Notes: generated from the sequence alone by a model not told the origin. A DNA stretch of 64,000 nucleotides from Clarkia xantiana subsp. parviflora (GCA_036873135.1 JAPTYO010000005.1:9712166-9776165); one strand, 5' to 3'. Positions 1 to 10,875 are shown, counted from the first letter of the stretch. Numbers and translations: made by a program.

Positions 1-2
1 TT

Positions 3-767
3 TCAGACAGTGGATCCAGCTCTGAGGGGAGAAAGCCCTTCAACTTTGATTATGCTCTGAATGAGATCTCCAACACTGCTTATGATGCAGCTCTCCGAGA
101 GGGGTGCATCACTTCTACTTGGGAACCTCGTTTCCCGTATCCCTGGCCTCGCCCCTCGGGTAGCCTTGAGGTTACTCGTCCCCGAAAAGGGGAGGTATTT
201 GTCTCTACGGGGCAAATATCAGCGGGGATCAGATTCCCCTTCTGTGGCAATCTGGTCGAGATGTGCCAGCATTACAAAACTCATCCGACCACCTTCTCTC
301 CGCATGCCATTCGCCTGTGGAATGCTTTCCAGGTCCTCTGCTTCCGACAGCGGTGGGTATACAGCCTCAAGCTCTTCAGGACCTTCTATGGGATGAAGTG
401 CAACGAGGCGGGGGTTTGCGCCTTCTACCCCCGAATGCCGAAGTGGAGTAAGGCACAACTTGGACGATGCAGCTGGACCAGTGACACCTGGAAGGTGGTC
501 AAGGGTCGGGGACTCCTGGTGGATACGGGGTCCGATAACAGCAGTTGGAAAAGGAGCTACTTTTTTATCCAACATTCTTCGATCCCCTGGCCCCGATGGG
601 AGGTGGAAGCAAATTCTCCGCCTGCCTTCCACACCTACATCGACGAAGATTTTCAAACTCTTCAACTCATCCAGCTCTACCGATGGGGGGAGTCCTACAC
701 TCCCCTCGACGCCTATTCTCTCGTGGAGCGGGACCTGGTGAAGCCGGGATCCGACTCCTCGATATAA
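3..767 (+). pseudogene. Antisense gene of element B, N-terminal region (plant 'putative gypsy type transposon'-like domain), partial at window edge
   Basis: One frame is open from base 3 to the TAA at 765-767, about 254 codons, with no start in the window. The protein has an acidic/serine-rich beginning, then a segment with GIRFPFCGNLVEMCQHY followed by SPHAIRLWNAFQVLC. The same pattern (GLRFPYRPDLVDLCRYY, then SPAGLRVWSCFRVLF) occurs in the antisense gene of element D at about 59060-58890. I recognise this as the plant family called putative gypsy type transposon or Transposase_28, found in extra ORFs of Tat retrotransposons; its biochemical role is unknown to me. It lies opposite in strand to B's gag-pol and downstream of integrase. 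The stop at 765 may be overrun by splicing, since an AG acceptor follows a pyrimidine-rich stretch at 850, but I could not find a donor giving the right frame. Confidence 0.6.
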
Positions 768-850
768 TCTCTGGGGGGCAGCTTTTCGACGGCCCCTCCA
801 ATGTGGTTCCTTGGGTAAACTTCTAACTCTTTTTCGTTTACTGTTTGCAG

Positions 851-1842
851 CCAAGAGGGTATCTGTGCTGACCGATATGTTCCTTACGCAGGGGGAGACT
901 GATGCTGTCCGCCCCTCGCGGAAGAGGAAGTCTGCCAAGAAGGCTGCTGCTCCGTCGGGGTCTCCTTCTACGGAGCAGCCTAAGCGGAAGCGCGTGGATC
1001 TGGACTAACTCTTCGACGTCCAGAATGCTGAAGAAGGTAAAAAGCTCCGACTTGCTATTAAATCATATAGGAGGATGGTCCCGAAGGATTTGATTCCTTC
1101 AACCAAGGAGGCCCGTATTGCTGACGTCAGACGAATCCTTCGAGGGGAAACTCCTCGTGTCCTGAAGGCGGGCTACTACCACTACCGCGGGAAGGATCAA
1201 TATGTCTCCCGACGTATTGTTTGGTGTAAGAATCCTGATGAACTTCCTGACTACATATCTGAAGCCTCTCGTCCTCTAGGTGCAGGTCGCTCAGGGGCTC
1301 CATCGGGTGCTGAAGCTTCTGCGGGTGCACCATCTTCAACAGGGGCGCCTCCCTCAACTGGGGAGAAGACCCCGGCCGGCGAACAGTTTCGTCGGGTGGA
1401 AAGCTTGGACTCCTCCGAGGAGACCGATGAGGGTGGCTCCCTCCGTCGTCGTCGAAGGACGGGGCAGTCTCCCTTGAAACCAACCTCTCAGGGGCTGCCC
1501 CCTTCATCTTCTCCGCAGCAGCGACAGCCGTCGCCCATCCACAACTTCACTCCTTCCCCCGTCTGGGTCGAGCCGGAGGCGTGCCCCTCCACGATTCGTT
1601 CTCCTCCTCCTGTCCCTCTCGATGGGAGTTTCTACAGGGCCTTCGACCCCGCACAAGTGAATGCCCCCTGGACTCCAATCCAAACACTGCAAGGAGTCCC
1701 GCTCCGACAAGGGGACCAGCATCAGGACCAGGCTCTGCATCTGCTGGCAGGCTCGATCCTGCCCACCATGCGGTACCCGATTTCCCTGAATCGGACTGCT
1801 ATGCATCGGGATGTCAGAGAGATGTCCCTGCGTCGGATAGAG
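851..1842 (+). pseudogene. Antisense gene of element B, central region with basic and proline/serine-rich segments
   Basis: The frame containing base 850 runs to the splice donor at 1843 and is broken only by a TAA at 1006-1008. Before that stop it has lysine/arginine clusters (RKRKSAKK, PKRKR) that look like nuclear localisation signals. After it comes a helical segment (DVQNAEEGKKLRLAIKSYRR, about 1018-1077) and a long low-complexity Ala/Gly/Pro/Ser region with an RRRRR run near 1450. The exon ends in phase 0 at 1842. Position and strand make it the continuation of the 3-767 reading frame in the same antisense gene. The single stop is probably a point mutation. No enzyme motif is visible. 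Confidence 0.5.
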
Positions 1843-1918
1843 GTAAAACTTCGCTTCTCTATTTTCATTGGTAAATCTGGTTGTTTGTCTATTAACACTT
1901 TTCTTTCTTCTATTGTAG
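1843..1918 (+). other. Predicted intron (76 nt, phase 0) in the antisense gene of B
   Basis: The donor is AG|GTAAAA and the acceptor is TTCTATTGTAG|GAG after a T-rich stretch. Length and composition fit a plant intron. Removal keeps the upstream frame in phase 0 and joins it to the coiled-coil exon. Phase-0 introns precede the coiled coil in elements A (12445-12524) and D (57647-57740) too. Confidence 0.75.
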
Positions 1919-2566
1919 GAGCTCGGGGACTTCAACCGTCTTTTCGGGTACCTCATCGCCTATGATGAGTCCCGGGAGCGGGACCGGGCGGCCATTGACA
2001 AGCTTAAGGAGGATCTTGCAGCCTCCAAGTCTTCGCGGGGGAAACTTGCCAAGGAGCAAGCCGCCCTTTTTCAAAAGGTTCAAGACCTCCAAAAGCAGGT
2101 CGGGGACTTCGAGGGGAGCGGCAGGAGCGACAGGAGCGGCAGGCTGCTGAGGACAAGCTGGTCCTCGAGAAGAAGGCTCTGGAGGAGCAGGTCGCGGGGG
2201 TTCCTGCACAGCTGGTCGAGGCGGAGGTCAAGGGCCGAGAGGATTATCGGAGGTCTGAGGACTTCCAGGCTGATGCTATGAAGTTCTTTGGCGCGGAGGT
2301 GGAGAACACTCTCTTCAATGCGGTTGAGGAGCTCCACCTGGAGTATGGCGACGCCATCAATTTTGACAATCCCCTTCCCTCGCCCCTTCGCGAAGAAATA
2401 CTTTGCTCTTTCTGAGGAGAGTGATGGGGGGAGTACTCCCGCAATTGCCGAAGACGCAGCAGATGCCCCGATAGTCGATCCTCCCGAGGCCAACCCTGTG
2501 GAACCTTCTGCTACCGACTCCGTGGACCCAGCTCCTGCCGATGTTGCCGACAAGGACCAAGCCTAA
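1919..2566 (+). pseudogene. Antisense gene of element B, coiled-coil exon and acidic C-terminus
   Basis: After the intron the frame reads a strongly charged helical stretch (DESRERDRAAIDKLKEDLAA, then KLAKEQAALFQKVQDLQKQV) with the spacing of a coiled coil. Near 2116 the coding continues in the next frame (AAEDKLVLEKKALEEQV and onward), and near 2385-2412 it returns to the first frame for an acidic, proline-rich tail ending DKDQA at the TAA 2564-2566. Two compensating indels therefore make this copy defective, or part of the tail is mis-framed. It corresponds in position to the coiled-coil exons of A and D, but its C-terminus lacks the APxFPF motif those two share. Confidence 0.55.
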
Positions 2567-2744
2567 TCGTTTATCTTTAGAGTCCTTGTATTTTCTTCAC
2601 TTTTGTCATCGTCGGGCCTTTGAGCCCTTATCTATTATCAGACTTTCTCAGTTCCGATTTTCTCGATGCACTTCTCCAAGTGGTTTTACTATACTTGCTT
2701 AGGTCGCTTACTTCGACTCTTAAGACATTCGCGTACATCACTCA
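2567..2744. other. Non-coding spacer between the B antisense gene and its tandem repeats
   Basis: A T-rich stretch just after the TAA of the antisense gene, presumably its 3' UTR. No gene or clear element is seen before the tandem repeats start. Confidence 0.4.
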
Positions 2745-3365
2745 AGACGGTTTACTAATTTGCACCACTTAAGACGACTTACCATCATGCACCACTTAAG
2801 GCGACTTTTCAGCATGCAACACTTAAGGCGACTTCAATTTCGTGCATCACTCAAGACGACTTTTCAATACTTAGAATAAATCTAAGAACCGTGCACCACT
2901 TAAGGTGACTTAATCTCGTGCACCACTTAAGGCGACTTAATCTCGTGCACCATTTAAGGCGACTTTACATCGTGCACCACTCAAGGCGACTTTTTTTCGT
3001 GCACCACTCAAGGCGACTTTAACACTTGGGTTCGCACCACTCAAGGCGACTTTTCTCGTGCACCACTCAAGGCGACTTTAACACTTGGGTTCGCACCACT
3101 CAAGGCGACTTTTCTCGTGCACCACTCAAGGCGACTTTTCTCGTGCACCACTAAAGGCGACTTTAACACTTAGCATAAATCTAAGAATAACTCTGATTGG
3201 AAGCAACCTCTTTATTTATTGATGGCATAAAATTTGCTTACATCGAATTAAACGATAAACAGCATACACCACTTAAGGCGATTTTACATCGGGCACCACT
3301 TAAGGCGACTTTATCGGGCACCACTTAAGGCGACTTTCTTTGGGCACCACTTAAGGCGACTTTCA
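2745..3365. repeat. Tandem repeats of a GCACCACT(C/T)AAGGCGACTT core in element B
   Basis: At least fifteen copies of a roughly 20-35 bp unit with the core GCACCACTTAAGGCGACTT occur here, including a 57-bp higher-order unit repeated near 3020-3130. The array starts right after the integrase stop (3366, minus strand) and ends near the 3' end of the antisense gene, so it separates the two convergent coding regions. Elements A, D and probably F have unrelated tandem repeats in the same place. Confidence 0.9.
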
Positions 3366-5767
3366 TCAAGTATGGTGTTTCTTCAAGTGTTCGCCACTAA
3401 AAGAATGCTTTAACGTTCTGCCATCGAGGTCTTCCAACTTGTACGCATTTGGAACTGGCATCCCCACGACCTTATAAGGTCCTTCCCATTTTGGTGACAT
3501 CTTGTTGATTCGATCCAAAAGGGTAAACTCGTTGCGACGCCAAACCAGCTCCCCGACGAAGAATTGTCGGGACTTCACTCGCCGATTGTAGTACTTGGCC
3601 GTCGCTAAACGCATTCGAGCTTGGACTTCATCGGCTTCCCGCCTCTTCTCTTCGAGTAAGTCCAAGTCCAGACATCTTATCTCATCATTCGTCAGAGGCT
3701 CGTAATATCTTATCCGATGGGATGCCACAGCTACCTCCACGGGGGCGACAGCCTCCGTGCCAAAAACGAGGCCAAACGGAGTCTCCCCCGTTGATCGTTT
3801 GGGTGTCGTTCTAACAGCCCAAAGCACGTTTTCCAGTTCGTTCAGCCATTTGCCCTTCAAGGCATAGACCCTTCTCTTCAGGCCATCCATCACTATCTTG
3901 TTGGCTGATTCCACCTGACCGCTCGTCTGAGCATGGCGTACGGTAGCTGTCTGATGCTCGATGTTCAACTCCTCCAGATACTCCCTCACCTGAGAGCCGT
4001 TAAATGGTGGGCCATTGTCGCTGATCACCACCTTAGGAATCCCGTATCTGGACACAATATGGGTCTGGAGGAACTTGACGATCTGATTCCCCGTCGTTCT
4101 GGCCAATGCCTTTGCCTGTATCCATTTTGAAAAATAATCGATAGCTACGAGTAAATACTTACATTGACCTTGTGCTTGTGGAAGAGGTCCCACCAAGTCG
4201 ATGCCCCATTGTGCGAAGGGCCAAGCGCTCTTGATGGATGTCAGATTAGCGGCCGGAGCCACGATACTCGGGGCGTACCTCTGACACGCGTCACAGGATC
4301 GGACCAACGCCGTTGCTTCCTTGCTCATCGTAGGCCAATAATAGCCCAAGTTCAGCGCTTTCCTCATAATGGATTGGGCTCCATCATGACAAGCCGCGAC
4401 CCCTTCATGCACCTCCTTCAAGATTCGATTTGTGTCGGGTTCTGCCACACACTTCAAGTACGGAGTTGAGAATCAGCCATTCTTGTACAGCTGATCGTCT
4501 AGCATCACGTAATTAGCCGTGATCCGACGTATCCTGTCAGCTACTACCTTATCATCGGGGACTGCCCCCGTAGTCAGGTATGCGACTATCGGGGTCATCC
4601 AAGTGGGCTCTTCCTCCGGTTTCGCCTCGATGGTACACACCTGTGTTGGGTCGATGGTCGATAAGATCACCTTCTCTAAGAAGTGCACCTTCCGATTTTC
4701 TTCCAAGGGTGCCCCAGGGCAAATTTGCTCAAGGCGTCTGCCTCTACGTTTTCCTCTCTCGGGATTGCCTCGATGTCGAAGCTTTTAAAGCTCTCTTTCA
4801 GGGCTTGTACCTCGCGTAGGTATTTCTTCATTATCGGACTCCTCGCTTCGTATCGCCCTTGAACCTGATTCACGATTAAAGCTGCGTCACACTTCACTCT
4901 CAAGTGATCAACTCCAGTGCCTTTAGCAATTTTTAGGCCCGTGATAAGGGCTTCATACTCCGCTTCGTTGTTTGTGGCCTTGAATGTTAAAGCCAAGGCG
5001 TATCGGAGCGGTTCACCTTCACCCGGTGGTATCAACAAAAAGCCTGCTCCTGATCCATCTGAACTCGAGGAGCCATCCGTGTACATCTCCCAGGTATTTT
5101 CCCCGTTTGGCTGTTCTGATTGCTCTGCCCTCTCTGGTTGTTCTTCTGTCAGGACCTCCATGGTTGCCCCCTCTACAGGGCCCGCTTCTTCTAGATCGGG
5201 GGCGGTAGATTCTGCTCTGAAATCTGCCAACGCCTGGCCCTTAATAGCCGTTCTTGGAGCAAAGTGTATGCGAAACTCACTAAGCTCTACTGCCCACTTT
5301 ACTAATCTCCCCGACGCATCTGGTCGGTTCAAAAAATGCTTCAAAGGCTGGTTCGTCAACACAGTGATCTCGTGTGCGTGGAAATAAGGCCTTAGCTTCC
5401 GAGCAGTTGTAATCAACGCAAAGAGATACTTCTCAACGGCAGAATAATTTAATTCAGACTTGGAAAACGCCTTGCTTACATAATAGACGGGGACTTGATT
5501 ACTCTCGACAACCTTCACTAATACAGAGCTAATGGAAAATTCAGAAACAGCCAAGTAAAGATAGAGCGGCTCGCCTGGAACCGGTTTCGCCAACGGCGGG
5601 AGGGTGCGAAGGTGCTGCTTGAGTGCTTGGAATGCTTCTTCACACTTGTCGGTCCACTCAAACTTCTTGTTGTTCCTCAGGACTTCGAAAAATGGCATTG
5701 ATCGGTCGCTGGCTTTGGACAGGAAACGATTCATTGCAGCCAGTCGACCATTCAGCACTTGTACCTC
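3366..5767 (-). pseudogene. Element B RNase H (two domains) and integrase, with frameshift and stop
   Basis: From 5767 leftward: the end of RT, a degenerate retroviral-type RNase H (about 5600-5230; the usual first catalytic Asp is replaced in LYLAVSEFSISSVL), then a second RNase H (about 5100-4700) with YTDGSS, NNEAEYEAL, VKCDAALIVNQ and EADALSK that looks catalytically complete. A second archaeal-type RNase H is a known Tat feature. After a 1-nt frameshift near 4690 come the integrase zinc finger (HEGVAACHDGA, CDACQRY), the DDE residues (IDLVGPLP, ISDNGPPF, GQVESANK) and a GPY/F-like module (PKWEGPYKVVG). An in-frame TGA at 4473-4475 interrupts the region before the zinc finger. The fragment begins exactly at the TSD made by insertion of element A. 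Confidence 0.9.
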
Positions 5768-5772
5768 CCGAT
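5768..5772. repeat. Left target-site duplication CCGAT of element A
   Basis: CCGAT directly precedes the 5' LTR (TGATGG...) and recurs at 14993-14997 directly after the 3' LTR (...CTAACA). The 5-bp direct repeat shows integrase-mediated insertion of A into B's pol gene. Confidence 0.95.
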
Positions 5773-5954
5773 TGATGGATATACGCCCAATTTGAACCCG
5801 TTAACTTCCGAATCGTTTTATTTTTTATCACCACGTTAATGATTGTAAATCGAAACTTCAACCCGAACACTTCGCGAAAACACCAACGGTCCGGACGAGG
5901 CCAAGGCGCTCGTCCGGCCGAGTTAGACTCACCTAGGTGAGGTTGGGTGGCCAC

Positions 5955-6115
5955 ACCCGACCTCCCCTAGGGGAGATCGGGTCAGCCAACCCGATCTCCC
6001 CTAGGGGAGATCGGGTCCACCAACCCGATCTCCCATAGGGGAGATAGGGTTGGCCAACCCTATCTCCCCTAGGAGGGGTTGGGTGGCCTCACCCAACCCC
6101 TACCCTTGGGGGTCG
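5955..6115. repeat. Cluster of palindromes CCGATCTCCCCTAGGGGAGATCGG in the A 5' LTR
   Basis: Three to four near-perfect palindromes centred on CCTAGG lie about 35-40 bp apart just upstream of the promoter, followed by a dyad GGGGTTGGGTGGCC/TCACCCAACCCC. The 3' LTR keeps fewer units, so they appear prone to unit loss. They could form hairpins in DNA or RNA. Confidence 0.85.
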
Positions 6116-6282
6116 GATTTTCCTTCCCCCCAAGGGCCCCGGCACCATTCTCGGACTCCCATACTCGGTTTATTTCCGCCAACCTTCTCCGTACCCTAAG
6201 GTCTTAATTACGTACTTAAAGGTTAATTAACTGTGTTTAAAGGTTAACGATGTCATTAAGCCACCTTAATGACATCGTTGCC

Positions 6283-6290
6283 TATAAATA
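6283..6290 (+). promoter_or_regulatory. TATA box of the A 5' LTR
   Basis: TATAAATA follows a 13-bp inverted repeat and precedes the likely transcription start by about 30 bp; the same box is at 14692-14699 in the 3' LTR. This is the expected Pol II promoter driving element RNA. Confidence 0.7.
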
Positions 6291-6593
6291 CCGCACCTCC
6301 ACTATTCATTTGATCATCTTGGCAAGTTGCATAATTTTGCTCTGACATCTCTCTAGCTTTATCTCTCTTAAACCGTACTGACTTAGGCATCGGAGAGGGT
6401 TCATCAGGCACCACCCCCCCCCCCTCTGTGCCTGATATTGCCCCTCTTGCAGGGCGAGAGGAGAAGAGAAGCTAAAGACGGAAGGACACAAGCTAGGACA
6501 GCACAACCCGAGAGCACTAAAACCCGCAACATCCCCAGTGAGGAACGAGACTTGAGTCGACCGCCCGTTGACCCTAGACTCGGAACCTAACAC

Positions 6594-6610
6594 TTGGCGC
6601 CGTCCGTGGG
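6594..6610 (+). other. Primer-binding site of element A
   Basis: TTGGCGCCGTCCGTGGG starts one base after the LTR. Its TGGCGCCGT start matches the 3' end of plant tRNA-Asp; the rest is the divergent form common in Tat elements. Confidence 0.7.
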
Positions 6611-6643
6611 TTTCGAATAGAAAGCCTAATTATCACCAGCCAG

Positions 6644-8191
6644 ATGGCAAGCGTATATGTCATTCATGGAGGTTATGGAGCTGGAGGAGAGTCAGCGAAT
6701 GCTAGGGAAGCATATATGGCACAGTTAGAGGACCATAAACCAAAGGAAGAACAAGCAGAAGGAAAGAGAGAAGATGTAATACAATTTTCAAGAAGAGACA
6801 TGGAGCATGTGTTACCAGACAACAAGGATGCCCTAGTCATAACAATGAAGATCACTGATATGGACATTGGAAGAATCCTGGTAGACAGTGGAAGCTCACC
6901 CAACATCATTAGCAAGAAAGTCCTCAACATACTGGGAGTAAGGCCAAGTAGCATAAAACAGGTTCACTCCCCCTTGGTGGGATTTTCAGGAGAGCCAACA
7001 TACCCACTAGGGGCTGTCACACTACCTGTGACATTGGGCATAGGCCAGAGGCAGCTAAAGATCGATGTCCCCTTCTTCATCACAGAAGAAATGGAGGAAT
7101 ACAATGGAGTCCTGGGTACCACTACAATCAACAAGTGGGGTATGGTACCATCAACACTACATCAGAAAATGAAATTCCCCACAAGCCAAGGAATAGGGGA
7201 AGTAAAGGGTAACCAGAAGGTAGCAAGGAAATGTGCAAGGATCGCACTGAGCAAGAAGAAGAAAACAAGAGAGGTCCTCCTAATAGACGAGGACCCAAGA
7301 GAAGATCACGGAAGACCAGCCCCCAAAGAGGAATTAAAAGAAATACTCATAGAAGAACCCGATAGAAAGGCAAAAATCGGGACCGCCTTATCTCAGGAAG
7401 AGGAAAACCACTTAGTAGCTTTACTAAGGGAATACAAGGATCTGTTCGCCTGGTCACCAAGCGATATGCCAGGAATATCAGAAGAAGTAATCTCACACAA
7501 GCTCAATATAGACGCGGCAACGCGACCAATAACACAAAAGGTAAGGCCAATGGGAGGAAGCAAAAAGATAGCTATCCAGGAAGAAGTGGAAAAGCTATTG
7601 AAGGCAAATTTCATCAAGGAGATTAGATTCCAAACATGGGTGGCAAACCCAGTACTGGTAAAGAAGGCGGGAGGAAGTTGGAGAATGTGCATCGATTATC
7701 GCGATCTAAACAAAGCATGCCCTAAGGACTCATATCTGCTACCAAGAATAGATCAGTTAGTGGATGCAACATCAGGTCACCAACTAATGAGCTTCATGGA
7801 TGCATACTCAGGATATAACCAGATAAAAATGGCCCCTGAGGACGCCCCTCACACAACATTCTACGCTGATAGCGAGATATACCATTACACGGTGATGCCT
7901 TTCGGACTCATAAATGCTGGAGCGACATACCAAAGAATGGTCAACAAAATCTTCGGGGACATGATAGGAAAGACAATGGAGGCATATGTGGACGACATGA
8001 TCGTCAAATCCAAAGAGAAGAAAGACCATGTGGAGAACCTTCGCTCAACGTTTGAGAGGATGAGGCAATACCAAGTCCGCCTAAACCCGAAAAAATGCGC
8101 ATTTGGGGTGCAATCAGGGAAATTTTTAGGCTTCATGGTAAGTCAGCGAGGCATAGAGGTAAACCCCGAAAAACTACAGGCAATTGAATAA
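6644..8191 (+). pseudogene. Element A protease and reverse transcriptase (pol part 1), without gag
   Basis: The ATG at 6644 gives MASVYVIHGGYGAGG, which corresponds to the extreme gag end/protease linker in B (INVIHGGFAAGG) and D (INVIHGGPAAGG). The upstream capsid and zinc knuckle are absent. Residues near 80 carry the aspartic protease motif as VDSGSS, followed by GVLGTTTINKWG. RT occupies about residues 270-515, with CIDYRDLNKACPKDSY, FMDAYSGYNQI, MPFGLINAGATYQ and the catalytic YVDDMIVKS at about 7984. The frame ends in TAA at 8189-8191, but the following codons are still coding in the same frame, so this stop is a mutation rather than the natural end. RT motifs are otherwise intact. Confidence 0.9.
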
Positions 8192-9728
8192 ATGCAGTCA
8201 CCTACGATGCACAAAGAAGTTCAACGACTGAACGGGAGGTTGGCAGCCCTTAACAGATTCCTATCCAAAATAGGAGACAAGGCATTACCCTTCTTTGAGG
8301 TACTAAGGGCAAACAAGAAATTCGAATGGACACCAAGATGTGAGGAAGCCTTCCAGCAACTCAAACAACATCTAAAGACACTACCACCCCTAGCAAAGCC
8401 TACACCAGGGGGAGCCCCTCTACCTCTACATCTCCGTGAGCAACGTGGCAGTAAGCTCAGTGCTAATTAAAGAAGAAAACGCTGCACAATTGCCGGTTTA
8501 CTTCGTAAGCAAAACATTGGCAAAGTATGAGATCAACTACTTGCCAATAGAAAAGTACCTCTATGCACTGATTATATCAGCAAGAAAGTTGAGACCGTAT
8601 TTTCATGGGCATGAAGTAACAGTCCTCACAGACCGACCATTGAAACACCTCCTCCAAAGACCAGACACATCGGGAAGACTGACCAAATGGGCAATTGAGC
8701 TAAGTGAGTTTTGTATTAATTTTGCCCCAAGAACAGCCATAAAGGGGCAGGCTCTAGCAGATTTTATTGCCGAATTCACCGGAATTAATCCAGACGAAGA
8801 CTTGGGAGAAGTCAAAACTACAAGCGAGGCAAGTAGTAGTCAGAAGAAACAACCAGAAGAATTATGGGAGATGCATACCGATGGGTCATCCAACGGAGGA
8901 GGTTCAGGTGCAGGCCTCCTACTATACCCACCAAATAGCGATACACCTCTGCGCTATGCCATGGCACTCACCTTTAAGGCAACGAACAATGAGGCTGAAT
9001 ACGAAGCACTGATAACTGTCTTGAGAATAGCCAAAGGAGTAGGGGCAAAGCATCTAAGAGTTAAGTGCGATTCTCAACTAGTTGTCAATCAAGTGAAAGG
9101 AATCTACACTGCAAAGTCCGAAAACATGCAGAAGTACTTGCAGCAAGCCAGGGACCTAATAAAGAGCTTTCAAAGCTTCGACATTGAGTCAGTCCCAAGA
9201 GAACAAAACCAAGAGGCAGACGCCTTAAGCAAACTAGCCCTAGGGGTAAAAGCAGGCAAAGAGGTTCACTTTGTAGAGCAAAGAATACAATCAGTGATAG
9301 AACAAATGGAGGTTCTAGTAATAGATGAAGCAGAAGCCTGGATGACCCCAATGCGTCAATACATCATGGAAGGAAAACTCCCAAAGGATAAGGTAGAGGC
9401 AGTCAAAATTGAAAGGATGGCTAGGAATTACGCAGTGACAGATAATGAACTCTACAAGAAAGGGTACTCCACACCCTTCCTCAAATGCATAACATACCCA
9501 GAAACAGAGAGAGTACTTGCAGAACTCCATGAAGGAGATGCGGGGTGCCATGAAGGAGCACGATCAATAATCCGAAAGGTCTACAACCTAGGATACTATT
9601 GGCCATCAATGAGCAAAGAAGTAGCAGACTTGGTACAAAAATGCGATCACTGCCAAAGGTACTCCAGAAATATAACAGCCCCAGCGGCAAAACTAAGCTC
9701 CATTTCGGGAGCCTGGCCATTCGCATAG
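8192..9728 (+). pseudogene. Element A double RNase H and start of integrase (pol part 2), frameshifted
   Basis: Coding resumes at 8192 in the same frame and shifts by one base at the G run 8408-8412, where one extra G breaks the first RNase H. In the new frame the degenerate first RNase H (VSKTLAKYEINYLPIEKYL, ADFIAEF) is followed by a second RNase H with HTDGSSNGGGSGAG, NNEAEYEAL, VKCDSQLVVNQ and EADALSK (about 8875-9235). The integrase zinc-binding region (HEGDAGCHEGA, CDHCQRY) lies at about 9528-9662. An in-frame TAG at 9726-9728 sits just before the first catalytic Asp of integrase, where B has a Gln codon. Confidence 0.88.
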
Positions 9729-10571
9729 TGGGGGATTGATCTGATAGGCCCCCTACCAAGAACAAAAGGCCAGAAGACTTGCATAATAGTAGCAATAGAC
9801 TACTTTTCCAAGTGGATAGAAGCAAAGGCAATGGGAAAGACAACAGACGACCAAGTCGTCAATTTCATCCAATCTTACATTGTCTCGAGGTACGGGGTGA
9901 CAAAAGCAATAATAAGTGACAATGGCCCACAATTCAAGAGCAAGAAACTGCAGTGGTATTGCGTAAGACTGAATATAGAGCACCGTTTCGCATCAATAAA
10001 GCACCCTCAGACAAACGGACAAGTAGAGTCGGCAAACAAAATAGTGCTAGATGGCCTAAAGAAACGACTCCATGCTACCAAGGGAAGTTGGGTAGATGAG
10101 CTGGAAAATGTTCTATGGGCAGTGCGGATAACACCAAAGATAGCCACAGGAGAAACACCATTTGGCCTAGTGTACGGGACCGAAGCGGTGGCGCCAGCAG
10201 AAATGGCGGTATCATCCCTAAGGACCACGCACTTTGAAGAGCATGAGAACAACAAAGCAAGGCTTTTAGACTTAGACATGGTGGAGGATAAAAGATGGAA
10301 TTCAGAAGAAGCACAGGCACGAATGCGCCTTGTATCCGCAAGATATTACAACCGCCAAGTCAAGGAGAGGCAATTCCACATAGGAGAACTAGTGCTCAGG
10401 AAGAACGAATTCTCACATTTAGACCAAGTCAAAAAATTATCTCCAAAGTGGGAAGGGCCATATAAGATAGCGTCGGTTCCATACGCAAATGCTTACCGCC
10501 TCGAGGATGGGGAGGGGTACATCTCCACAAACACCTTCAGTGGGGAACACCTAAAGAAGTACTACGTCTAA
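9729..10571 (+). pseudogene. Element A integrase catalytic core and C-terminus (pol part 3)
   Basis: In the same frame as part 2 but after the TAG stop. The DDE residues are visible in WGIDLIGPLP (about 9729), ISDNGPQF (about 9916) and GQVESANK (about 10018). A C-terminal module with LSPKWEGPYKIASVPYANAY resembles the GPY/F domain, and the protein ends FSGEHLKKYYV at TAA 10569-10571, matching the B end FSGEHLKKHHT. No chromodomain is seen, as expected for Tat. The integrase core itself has no further lesion. Confidence 0.88.
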
Positions 10572-10875
10572 GAAGAAAGCACAAGCAAAAGACCATATCC
10601 TTAGTTTCATATTTAGCACTTTGCATGTTCAAGCTTTCTAAGTTTTCCAAAAACAACTTTTGAGAAGGAGAACTCACGAAGTTACTCCAACTCTACAACT
10701 ATCTTTGATTTCCTCCAAAGGGTGTCTTGACCCACCCAAGGCACCCCATGTGCACAAAAAACATGAATGCTCTTAAGGGAGTAGGATTTCCTTCAAAGGT
10801 ATTTTCCAATGAATGTGGTGATATAATCGTGAAGTTATCCTTACACAGATATGACTCCAACTCAACAACGAATTT

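Larger units (their letters stand above)
5773..6592 (+). repeat. 5' LTR of element A
   Basis: Begins TGATGG, ends CTAACA, 820 bp; nearly identical to 14217-14992. It holds a GC-rich palindrome cluster (5955-6080), an inverted repeat CGATGTCATTAAG/CTTAATGACATCG around 6248-6277, and a TATA box at 6283. Confidence 0.95.

Noticed and set aside
815..850. Intron GT 815 to AG 850 in the B antisense gene
   Set aside because: Only 36 nt, shorter than plant introns, and it does not join the flanking frames correctly.
219..938. 239-codon minus-strand frame
   Set aside because: Shadow of the plus-strand antisense gene of B, whose protein motifs are shared with D.
2745..3365. CRISPR-like array of short repeats
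   Set aside because: Spacing is irregular, spacers are themselves repeats, no cas genes, and the context is a plant retrotransposon.
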